From Gammaproteobacteria bacterium (lineage in GTDB: Bacteria > Pseudomonadota > Gammaproteobacteria > Eutrophobiales > Eutrophobiaceae), in the NCBI GenBank assembly GCA_018676275.1, contig JABHFC010000132.1, positions 1 to 5,428 of the forward strand: DNA of 5,428 nt, read 5' to 3'. This document shows, in pieces, positions 1 through 5,093 of this stretch. The position numbers were made by a program, and so were the translations under genes. The notes under the pieces are model-generated. The model made no database searches. It had not been told where the DNA came from and worked only from the letters and a program-made list of their open reading frames with translations. Numbering within the stretch: the stretch's first letter is position 1; the number at the start of each line of letters is the position of its first letter.

Positions 1-89
1 AACAGTTTATTGTTATTGCTGCAGGTGGTTATCCCACCTTTGAAGACAAATTGAGTGATACCATCATCGCCTTCACATTGCCTGACTAG
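1..89 (+). CDS. PQQ-dependent dehydrogenase, C-terminal end only (partial)
   Basis: The reading frame beginning at base 3 gives 28 residues before a TAG stop at 87-89; the rest of the gene lies before the window. The visible tail begins QFIVIAAGGY and ends DTIIAFTLPD. This matches the usual C-terminus of quinoprotein (PQQ) glucose/alcohol dehydrogenases of the beta-propeller type, which end in a strand of the form QFVVIAAGG, a short loop, then KLGD..VAFALP. Known members oxidise sugars or alcohols in the periplasm and pass electrons to ubiquinone or a cytochrome. Substrate type cannot be told from this stub. It converges on the next gene, with only 23 bp between the two stop codons. The family call rests on a short but characteristic motif. 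Confidence 0.72.
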   Translation, partial: QFIVIAAGGYPTFEDKLSDTIIAFTLPD

Positions 90-103
90 TTTTTCACAGT
101 CAG
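82..103 (+). terminator. Weak candidate terminator hairpin between convergent genes
   Basis: A perfect 6-bp inverted repeat, CTGACT at 82-87 and AGTCAG at 98-103, encloses a 10-nt loop and overlaps the stop codon of the quinoprotein gene. A T-rich stretch (CCTTTTATTTTTT, 109-121) follows after about five bases. The stem is short, half AT, and not directly joined to the T tract, so it would be a weak rho-independent terminator at best. Its position at the end of the plus-strand gene is what makes it worth listing. Confidence 0.3.
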
Positions 104-112
104 CATTGCCTT

Positions 113-1237
113 TTATTTTTTAATATCAAAAATCATCCTGTCTTCAGCCAGGACTACAGGTCCACTGTATTTTTTCTTCATTGCAGCGCTAAACTCTGCC
201 CAGATAGCCGGTCCAGGACTGGGACCCAGATAAAGGCTCGACATTTCAACCGCAGCAGGAACGCTGGTATAAGGGGCCAGGTGATAAGCGATTAATTTCT
301 TTACCCCGGCATCTGCAGCCAGTTGTCCCAGTTGACTGGGACTGGTGTGACCAGTCTGCGGACGCTTTTTCATTAACTTGTCACTATGGAAATCTTTGCT
401 GCTGAACTTGCCGCCGCCAGGCGTCATTCCCAGATCCGGTTTGACACATTCATGCACCAGTATATCCACACCCTTCGCCAACTTGAGCATTCCCTCGGAA
501 ATGGCTGTATCTCCACTGATGGCCACTGAGCCATAGTCAGAATCAACCCGATAGCCGAGACTACTCATGTTTGGAAAGGGTAAATGATCGGTATGCAAAC
601 AACTGACCTTGAAACTATCTGTTTCCAGGATCACACCGGGTGAAACATCCTTCACCTTGAATGGCGGCTCCTGGGTCGGACGCTTTTTCATATGCGGTGG
701 CCAGTAGGTCAAAATCTCATGAACGAAATCATAATCCATGGCGTGCATCTGTCGAAGTGCCCCCTCCGACATGCGTTCAGTTCCTTTTGGTCCATAGACA
801 TGGACCAGCTCCTGGCGACCCGCAATCCAGTTACTAATCATGAAGTAGTCATAGTCGGCGATGTGATCAAAGTGCATATGGGTAAAAAACAGATGGTCAA
901 TCTTCATCGGGTTGATCCCAACCAGCATCAAGTTTTCCAGCACCCTGCGGCCACAATCAAACTGCAAGACCACGCCATCGACTACTACAGCACAGCTTGC
1001 ACCACCACGCAGGGGATCAGGCAGGGCGGAACCAGAACCGGTAATAATCAGCTGCATACCATTTTTGCTCAAATCGATGCTGGAACTGGCAGACTGCTCT
1101 GTAGTTTCAGTTTCGCTCGACGCTGCACGAGCTTGTTGCCCTGTCAAAGCGGCTGCACCTGTCATCGCTCCGCCAGCCAGCGCGGCTAATACAACTCTTC
1201 GATTTTTGTCGACTTGTTCTGATTCATCTTTAGACAT
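113..1237 (-). CDS. Tat-exported metallo-beta-lactamase-fold hydrolase (RNase Z/arylsulfatase-like)
   Basis: This 374-residue protein is a zinc-dependent hydrolase of the metallo-beta-lactamase fold. The N-terminus has a twin-arginine signal: NRRVVLAAL at 12-20, a weakly hydrophobic Ala/Gly-rich segment, and an ARA cleavage site near residue 38, so the folded enzyme probably goes to the periplasm. The mature part opens with GSGSALPDP (67-75), the glycine motif of the RNase Z/AtsA-like branch. Metal ligands visible are HMHFDH (H120, H122, D124, H125), H218 in TDHLPFP, D243 in SGDT and H319 in AYHL; H297 in GHTSP matches the RNase Z His before the last ligand. The RNase Z tRNA-binding arm is absent: LGYRV (227-231) runs almost directly into the SGDT strand. 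With export this argues against tRNA processing; an ester, sulfate, phosphate or lactone substrate is more likely, and I cannot choose among them. The ATG at 1237 has AAGGGG (complement of 1245-1250) at good spacing. It is divergent from the amidohydrolase gene. Confidence 0.85.
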   Translation of the reverse strand: MSKDESEQVDKNRRVVLAALAGGAMTGAAALTGQQARAASSETETTEQSASSSIDLSKNGMQLIITGSGSALPDPLRGGASCAVVVDGVVLQFDCGRRVLENLMLVGINPMKIDHLFFTHMHFDHIADYDYFMISNWIAGRQELVHVYGPKGTERMSEGALRQMHAMDYDFVHEILTYWPPHMKKRPTQEPPFKVKDVSPGVILETDSFKVSCLHTDHLPFPNMSSLGYRVDSDYGSVAISGDTAISEGMLKLAKGVDILVHECVKPDLGMTPGGGKFSSKDFHSDKLMKKRPQTGHTSPSQLGQLAADAGVKKLIAYHLAPYTSVPAAVEMSSLYLGPSPGPAIWAEFSAAMKKKYSGPVVLAEDRMIFDIKK

Positions 1238-1289
1238 TTCAAATCCCCTTCAACGATTTAGCTTTGATTATTAGCAGGTGGGTGACGCA

Positions 1290-1321
1290 GGAAGCGACTA
1301 GTGATAGTCATACTTGCTTCC
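1290..1321. repeat. Imperfect inverted repeat in the divergent promoter region
   Basis: GGAAGC (1290-1295) plus GACTA (1296-1300), a 4-base loop GTGA, then TAGTC (1305-1309), six unpaired bases, and GCTTCC (1316-1321). That gives 11 base pairs with one asymmetric 6-nt bulge. It lies 53 bp upstream of the metallo-hydrolase start, where an operator or a leader hairpin of that minus-strand gene could be. There is no T tract on either side, so it does not look like a terminator. It could still be chance. Confidence 0.35.
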
Positions 1322-1449
1322 ATTGCCCTACTCTCTACTTTGAATAATTGAATTAGATATTACCTAAATACCGTATTGACTCCTATGCTGGGCCAGAGTT
1401 ATTTGATTGCGTAAAAGACAACAAAATCAATTTTAGTGGGTATTGAAGC

Positions 1450-1455
1450 TATACT
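1450..1455 (+). promoter_or_regulatory. Candidate -10 box for the amidohydrolase/hydrolase operon
   Basis: TATACT matches the sigma70 -10 consensus at 5 of 6 positions and lies 107 bp before the chosen start of the amidohydrolase. The bases 16-18 bp upstream (around TCAATT, 1427-1432) are a poor -35, and there is no TG extension, so an activator would be needed if it is used. Confidence 0.25.
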
Positions 1456-1550
1456 AATCATAGGTATCCTAAAGCACGCTGGTCAGGCCCTCTATGCAGG
1501 GTGTAGATGTAGTTCTATTGGCAAATTTTGGTCGACACAACATTAATCTC

Positions 1551-1555
1551 GGGAG
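1551..1555 (+). promoter_or_regulatory. Ribosome-binding site that decides the amidohydrolase start
   Basis: GGGAG ends 7 bases before the ATG at 1563. The ATG at 1494 in the same frame lacks such a site, and only the protein starting at 1563 begins directly with a signal peptide. This supports 1563 over 1494. Confidence 0.65.
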
Positions 1556-1562
1556 TGTAGAT

Positions 1563-2957
1563 ATGAAACATGGTTTATTCGCATTGTTATTATTTGGCCT
1601 AAGCTTAATAGCCACGGCTGAAGAAACAGAAAAACCCTCCACACCCACCCTGGCGATTATTGGCGGACAGCTAATCGATGGTTATGGTGGACGACCTATG
1701 CGTAATGCCGCCGTTCTGGTTGCTGGTGATCGTATTGTTAAAGTTGGTCGCCTTGCCGAGCTGCCTATCCCGGAAGGAATAAAAACACTGGATGTAAACG
1801 GCATGACTATTATGCCGGGCCTCTGGGAATCCCATGGCCACCTGTTTCATGCCGGCGAAGGCGATCCAGCCGATTTCCCCACCAGGTTTGCCGAGCAGGC
1901 AGATTCAATTATGGCGTCGGTGGCAAAGATTTCACTTTTTTCAGGTATCACTTCTTTTCGTGACACAGGCGGGCCCATTAAAAAGCAACTCGTGCTCAAA
2001 GCTGAGATAGAAGCTGGCAATCGTCCCGGGCCAAGATTGTTTCTTGCAGGCCCGGTTCTCAGGCAAAGAAGCCCGGAGGCAGACACCAGAAACAGTAAAT
2101 TTACCGCCGCTTCTCCAAAAGAAGCAAAGCGCCTGACAGAAAAAGTGCTGGCGATGGGTGTTGATCAAATAAAGGTCTATGGATTCTGGGACCTGGAGAT
2201 CCTGCAAGCGGTAACTGATACGGCCCATAAAGCCGGAATAGGTGTTGATGCTGATGTTCGACATATCACGGCATACCGAACTGCAATTGAAGCAGGAGTG
2301 GATCGTCTGCACCACGTCTTTACAGCAGATGCCCTGTCTGATTATAGCGATGACGATATTCGTCTATTGGTGCGTGGCATAAAGCCGGGCGCAACTGGAC
2401 CTATGGCCAATATTCTTCGAGGTCCCTATATCTTACCCACTATCGAAATGCGCAACGCTTATGTACGTGCATTTAAATTTCGAGAGATCCTCGATCACCC
2501 GAGGATAAAGCAACAATATCCGAAAGAAGTCTATGAAAGTCTGCGCGAACACTGGTCTTACCCCGAGTCAGTTCCCTGGGGTATGGGTGCCCCGGAGCGC
2601 ATCAAAGCCGCCAAGCGGAAACTTAAACATTTTATTCAGGCAGGCGGCCGTGAACAAATTGTGGCGGGAACAGACGCCGGTGCACCGTTCAACCTGCACA
2701 GTCCTCTAACAAAGGAAGTGGGTAATCTGCTGGAAGCAGGTCTGTCACCGATGGAGGCAATTCAAAGTGCAACTCTAAGACCAGCTCAGATGCAGGGCGT
2801 CGAACAGGATCTTGGAACCGTCAGCGCTGGCAAATTAGCGGACATTATTATAGTAGACGGTGATCCATTACAGGACATTACGGTACTGCAACACAAGGTC
2901 GTATTGATTATTAAAAATGGAGAAATTTATACTCCTGATAACAGTGTTACATTCTGA
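1563..2957 (+). CDS. Sec-exported metal-dependent amidohydrolase
   Basis: From the ATG at 1563 the protein has 464 residues, a normal length for the imidazolonepropionase/prolidase-like branch of the amidohydrolase superfamily, which hydrolyses C-N or C-O bonds in amides, peptides or cyclic compounds. Residues 1-19 form a Sec signal (MKHGLF, hydrophobic core, ATA cleavage site), so it acts in the periplasm or outside. The N-terminal beta-sandwich motif AIIGGQLIDG (31-40) is followed by PGLWESHGH with metal ligands H91 and H93, IKVYG with K204 as the likely carbamylated lysine, H251 in RLHHV, and GTDAG with D371. The C-terminal sandwich motif GTVSAGKLADIIIVDGDPL (418-436) is complete. One oddity: where the family normally has the first His of an HAH/HAxG motif, 20 residues before the EH-type histidine, this protein has D231 (DADVRH). 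It is probably co-transcribed with the alpha/beta hydrolase 26 bp downstream. Substrate unknown. Confidence 0.88.
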   Translation: MKHGLFALLLFGLSLIATAEETEKPSTPTLAIIGGQLIDGYGGRPMRNAAVLVAGDRIVKVGRLAELPIPEGIKTLDVNGMTIMPGLWESHGHLFHAGEGDPADFPTRFAEQADSIMASVAKISLFSGITSFRDTGGPIKKQLVLKAEIEAGNRPGPRLFLAGPVLRQRSPEADTRNSKFTAASPKEAKRLTEKVLAMGVDQIKVYGFWDLEILQAVTDTAHKAGIGVDADVRHITAYRTAIEAGVDRLHHVFTADALSDYSDDDIRLLVRGIKPGATGPMANILRGPYILPTIEMRNAYVRAFKFREILDHPRIKQQYPKEVYESLREHWSYPESVPWGMGAPERIKAAKRKLKHFIQAGGREQIVAGTDAGAPFNLHSPLTKEVGNLLEAGLSPMEAIQSATLRPAQMQGVEQDLGTVSAGKLADIIIVDGDPLQDITVLQHKVVLIIKNGEIYTPDNSVTF

Positions 2958-2983
2958 TCAACAATACGAAGGAGAATTAAATT

Positions 2984-3907
2984 ATGACCAACTTTAAACA
3001 ATGTCCTTTGATATTTCTTCTCCTGCATGTGCTCTTCATAGCCGCTGTCAGTGCACAGGACATGTCGGAGTATTATACGGTCATGCATCCTGAAAAATTT
3101 GAAATTGACTGGACCGGGTTTTACAAGGCCAACAACGAAGCCACTCTCAGAATACGAAAAACATACCCCCATCATCTTGACCTTGCATACGGCTCTGATC
3201 CGAAACAGGCTCTTGACCTCTATTTGCCACACGGGGATGTTTCGGAGGCACCTGTGTTCCTGTTCTTACATGGTGGTGGATTTCGTGAAGGTGATCGCGC
3301 ACATTATGGTTCTGTTGCTGAACCTTTTCTTAAAAATGGGATCATTACTGCCGTCGCCAGCTATCGACTGACCGGAGATGGATTTCACTATCCTGCCCAA
3401 TCCGATGATGTAAAAAGTGCAATTAAATGGTTATATGAAAATATCGACGTGTATGGTGGCTTAGCAGATGCGATTTTCGTAGGCGGTCACTCCGCAGGGG
3501 CAATCCTTTCCGCCGATGTGGCTGTGGATCGTGCCTGGATGACTGAAATGAAGATCCCAAAACAGGCATTAAGAGGGATTATTCCTATTAGCGGTCCATA
3601 CGATATGCGCAAAAAAGGCCGGCCGGGGGAACAATCCTCCTATGCACCAACAGCAGCGTTACAGGAACAGGCAAGCCCTATCCTGCATGTCAATGACCCG
3701 GTACCTGTTGCCCTGGTAGCCGTAGGGTCAAAAGAGAAATATCAGCAGTCATCCAGTGCTTTTACAAAAGAATTAATAGCGGCGGGCACTGATGCATTTT
3801 ATTTGTTAATGGAAGGCGAAGATCATGATGATACGGCTTTGTCCCTGGCAAATGAAAAAAGTGAATTGTTTCAACGTACACTTAATATGATTCAAAACTC
3901 GAAATAA
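2984..3907 (+). CDS. Sec-exported alpha/beta hydrolase (esterase/lipase-like)
   Basis: This 307-residue serine hydrolase has an N-terminal Sec signal (hydrophobic 8-22, VSA cleavage site near residue 24) and no lipobox cysteine, so it should be a soluble periplasmic or secreted enzyme. The fold is shown by LDLYLP (77-82), the oxyanion motif HGGGF (96-100), the nucleophile elbow GHSAG with S170, and a C-terminal catalytic His, H281 in GEDHDD. These features fit the BD-FAE/hormone-sensitive-lipase/kynurenine-formamidase-like group, which hydrolyses small esters or amides. The third catalytic residue is less standard: after the strand ALVAVG the usual GxxD reads GSKE, so E251 may take the place of Asp. 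AAGGAG (2969-2974) lies 9 bases before the ATG. Close spacing after the amidohydrolase suggests the two act on the same compound or on successive bonds; that link is inference. The gene ends just before a large hairpin. Confidence 0.87.
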   Translation: MTNFKQCPLIFLLLHVLFIAAVSAQDMSEYYTVMHPEKFEIDWTGFYKANNEATLRIRKTYPHHLDLAYGSDPKQALDLYLPHGDVSEAPVFLFLHGGGFREGDRAHYGSVAEPFLKNGIITAVASYRLTGDGFHYPAQSDDVKSAIKWLYENIDVYGGLADAIFVGGHSAGAILSADVAVDRAWMTEMKIPKQALRGIIPISGPYDMRKKGRPGEQSSYAPTAALQEQASPILHVNDPVPVALVAVGSKEKYQQSSSAFTKELIAAGTDAFYLLMEGEDHDDTALSLANEKSELFQRTLNMIQNSK

Positions 3908-3913
3908 GTTACT

Positions 3914-3955
3914 TTTGCGATTTCATATTTAGGATCATATGAAACAAATCGCAAA
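3914..3955 (+). repeat. Large hairpin spanning the start of the dead transporter gene
   Basis: TTTGCGATTT (3914-3923) pairs perfectly with AAATCGCAAA (3946-3955), and CATAT (3924-3928) pairs with ATATG (3937-3941). That makes 15 base pairs with a 4-nt bulge (3942-3945) and an 8-nt loop, TTAGGATC. The loop contains the AGGA ribosome-binding site and the inner stem contains the ATG at 3939. It begins 6 bases after the hydrolase stop codon. No T tract follows, so it is not a standard rho-independent terminator. Possible roles are protecting the 3' end of the hydrolase message, or masking the downstream start codon. Confidence 0.6.
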
Positions 3956-4120
3956 TTGCCGTTGGTACGTCTCAGGTCTGCTATTTGCTGCAACAGCAAT
4001 TAGTTATATAGACAGGTAAAACCTTACCGTAATCGCGATGAGCTGGGAATTTCCAACAATGGTTATGCCCAGATCATGTCGTCATTTCTTTTGGCTTACA
4101 CCGTGATGCAGGCTGTTACC
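3939..4120 (+). pseudogene. MFS transporter, N-terminal remnant with stop codon and frameshift
   Basis: The ATG at 3939, with AGGA 4 bases upstream, opens a frame reading RWYVSGLLFAATAISYIDR, the first transmembrane helix of ACS/hexuronate-type major facilitator transporters. Known members continue with Q-NLSV; here TAA (4017-4019) stands in that codon, one C-to-T change from CAA. The same frame goes on NLTVIA, then the homology moves to another frame at about 4040 (ELGISNNGYAQIMSSFLLAY), with a few codons of the usual loop missing. That implies a small frame-disrupting deletion. The second segment matches the start of transmembrane helix 2 (SSFLLAYTVMQ). Homology stops near 4120, whereas the family has 400 or more residues. 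Such transporters import organic acids or sugars acids through the inner membrane. As it stands it cannot make a transporter. It lies downstream of the two-gene hydrolase unit and may once have been its third gene. Confidence 0.75.
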
Positions 4121-4321
4121 GTGCAGAAACTGGATAGTACACGGGTAGCGAGACTTGCCCGCATACCGGGAGTCAGTGAAATTCTTAAGATACCCGAGAG
4201 CATGGAAATCATTGCCTTTGTTGCGATTGGTCGAACCTCGCAAAAACTGAGAGCATCAGAGGGTCGACGTACTCCTGTAGGCGAAAAAACATTTCATGAC
4301 TGTTACGGGAATAAGTATTAA
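4121..4321 (+). pseudogene. Probable nitroreductase-family C-terminal fragment fused to the transporter remnant
   Basis: The frame of the second transporter segment continues without a stop to TAA at 4319-4321, but the sequence no longer looks like a membrane protein. ILKIPESMEIIAFVAIG (about 4181-4231) followed by RRTPVGEKTFHDCYGNKY resembles the end of FMN-dependent nitroreductases. That family ends with a LGIP-type turn, a strand of the form VVALIPLGYP, and an R(K/R)PLEE..H..RYG tail. The FMN-binding N-terminal part of about 120-150 residues is missing, so this is a relic left by a deletion that joined two genes. An ATG at 4076 would give an 81-residue chimera with one transmembrane helix; I doubt it is functional. 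The MFS/nitroreductase breakpoint is uncertain by tens of bases, and the family call is by eye. Confidence 0.5.
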
Positions 4322-4355
4322 GTACGCTTCTTCATCATTCGGCTTTTAACTTCGC

Positions 4356-4805
4356 TTATTCCAGACCAAATCTTGCAAGACTCACATAGGATATTTTGCC
4401 TTTTTCAATCAAGGCGTAACCCATGTTATGACTTATTTTCTCTTCGCCATTCCTTATAGCCCGAATTGTGTGATAGGTGAATATTTTATTCCCTGAAACA
4501 AATTTTTCCCTGAATGGCATTTCTATTTCTATAAATTCCGTGCGATCCCTGTTTTCTCTAAAAAATGCAGGCATATTTTTTACACCTCGAACCTTTTCTT
4601 TTCCATTGATAATGATCACTGCATTTTCCGTGTAAAAGCTGGCAAAAGACTCTTCTGTTATTTCCCGCTCACTAATCATCAACTCGTTCCACCATGTAAA
4701 CATCTCTTCAAGAATATTATCAGATGAATGTGTTGTTGCTTCCGCGAAACCATGCGTGGAAACACTCATTAATAATAGGAAAACTGCCTGATGATATAAT
4801 CTCAT
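4356..4805 (-). CDS. Exported NTF2/SnoaL-like small protein
   Basis: This 149-residue protein has a Sec signal peptide (hydrophobic 7-20, cleavage probably after GFA at 21). The mature part follows the NTF2-like/SnoaL/DUF4440 pattern: an amphipathic helix with paired Trp (FTWWNEL, 36-42), a second helix leading into FASFYTENAVIIINGKEKVRG (54-74, the typical fall-of-activity, aromatic, 'D/NA', 'NG...G' series), a helix with MPAFF, then three to four long beta strands. Such proteins form cone-shaped pockets; some are isomerases, cyclases or dehydratases, others only bind ligands. I see no clear catalytic Asp/His pair, so the role is open. The gene is convergent with the pseudogene (34 bp apart) and divergent from the second amidohydrolase. 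An AAAGGCGG stretch (complement of 4811-4818) serves as ribosome-binding site. Its GC is about 34% over three 60-base lines I counted, against 43-65% in single lines counted within neighbouring genes, suggesting separate acquisition. Confidence 0.65.
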   Translation of the reverse strand: MRLYHQAVFLLLMSVSTHGFAEATTHSSDNILEEMFTWWNELMISEREITEESFASFYTENAVIIINGKEKVRGVKNMPAFFRENRDRTEFIEIEMPFREKFVSGNKIFTYHTIRAIRNGEEKISHNMGYALIEKGKISYVSLARFGLE

Positions 4806-4953
4806 TACACCCGCCTTTGTGATTGCGTTAATTAGTGCTTGTTTATAATAATAAACTGCTAACTACACCGTGTCTCTATCATCTAAAGAAAATCACAATT
4901 CTTCAATACCTAATTTGTTGCCTACAGGGCAATGAAAACAGATGGGTCTAGCA

Positions 4954-4982
4954 TTGAAATATTCAGGTAGTTACAGTTAAAT
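4954..4982 (+). promoter_or_regulatory. Candidate sigma70 promoter for the second amidohydrolase
   Basis: TTGAAA (4954-4959, 5 of 6 matches to the -35 consensus) is followed after exactly 17 bp by TTAAAT (4977-4982, 4 of 6 matches to the -10). It is the best promoter-like pair I found in the window. Transcription from it would start near 4989-4991 and give a leader of about 105 nt before the gene at 5094. Confidence 0.4.
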
Positions 4983-5002
4983 CAAAACAAGATACTAAAG
5001 CC

Positions 5003-5065
5003 ATGCTTGTAGATGTCATTCACCGAAACCCCGAGCTGAAAAAAGACAAGCTGGATTATCATTAG
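5003..5065 (+). CDS. Tiny ORF in the leader, possible leader peptide or gene relic
   Basis: ATG at 5003 to TAG at 5063-5065 encodes 20 residues, beginning MLVDVIHRNPEL and rich in charged residues. The frame stays open upstream to 4958 without another ATG. There is no convincing ribosome-binding site (only TAAAG), and I do not recognise the sequence. It could be the worn C-terminus of a lost gene, or a short leader peptide, as it would lie inside the predicted leader of the amidohydrolase. It could equally be chance. Confidence 0.15.
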   Translation: MLVDVIHRNPELKKDKLDYH

Positions 5066-5093
5066 AATTTAACTATTTGAGGAGATAACAGGA

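Larger units (their letters stand above)
1238..1562. other. Divergent intergenic region, 325 bp
   Basis: This region separates the minus-strand metallo-hydrolase from the plus-strand amidohydrolase and should hold both promoters. I see an imperfect hairpin (1290-1321), a TATACT -10-like box (1450-1455) with no good -35, and a TTGACT (1376-1381) that looks like a -35 but has only TTATTT at the right distance. An open frame runs from an ATG at 1494 into the amidohydrolase, but its first 23 codons have no signal-peptide character and no ribosome-binding site, so I treat it as non-coding. No RNA gene or riboswitch is recognisable. Confidence 0.5.
4806..5093. other. Divergent intergenic region, 288 bp
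   Basis: This AT-rich stretch lies between the minus-strand NTF2-like gene and the plus-strand second amidohydrolase. It contains a fair plus-strand promoter candidate (4954-4982) and a 20-codon ORF (5003-5065). On the minus strand, TATTAT/TATAAA-type boxes occur near 4840-4856, without a recognisable -35. I see no RNA gene or strong hairpin. Confidence 0.5.

Noticed and set aside
692..1274. Plus-strand open frames opposite the metallo-hydrolase gene
   Set aside because: They run antisense to a gene with complete catalytic motifs, and their translations show no domain or export features.
1376..1404. TTGACT with TTATTT 17 bp downstream as a plus-strand promoter
   Set aside because: The -35 is good but the -10 matches the consensus poorly, and the start would lie about 150 bp from the gene.
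1494..1562. Upstream in-frame ATG giving a 487-residue amidohydrolase
   Set aside because: The extra 23 residues are not signal-like, have no ribosome-binding site, and would bury the obvious signal peptide that begins at 1563 behind GGGAG.
1847..2315. Minus-strand open frames within the amidohydrolase
   Set aside because: They are antisense shadows of a well-supported gene and have no plausible ribosome-binding site or motif.
2927..3371. Open frames on both strands overlapping the start of the alpha/beta hydrolase
   Set aside because: They lie across the signal peptide and oxyanion region of a clear hydrolase in other frames; nothing supports them as coding.
4017..4019. TAA in the transporter read as a recoded or read-through codon
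   Set aside because: The frame is broken again within about 25 bases and the rest of the transporter is missing, so decay explains it better.
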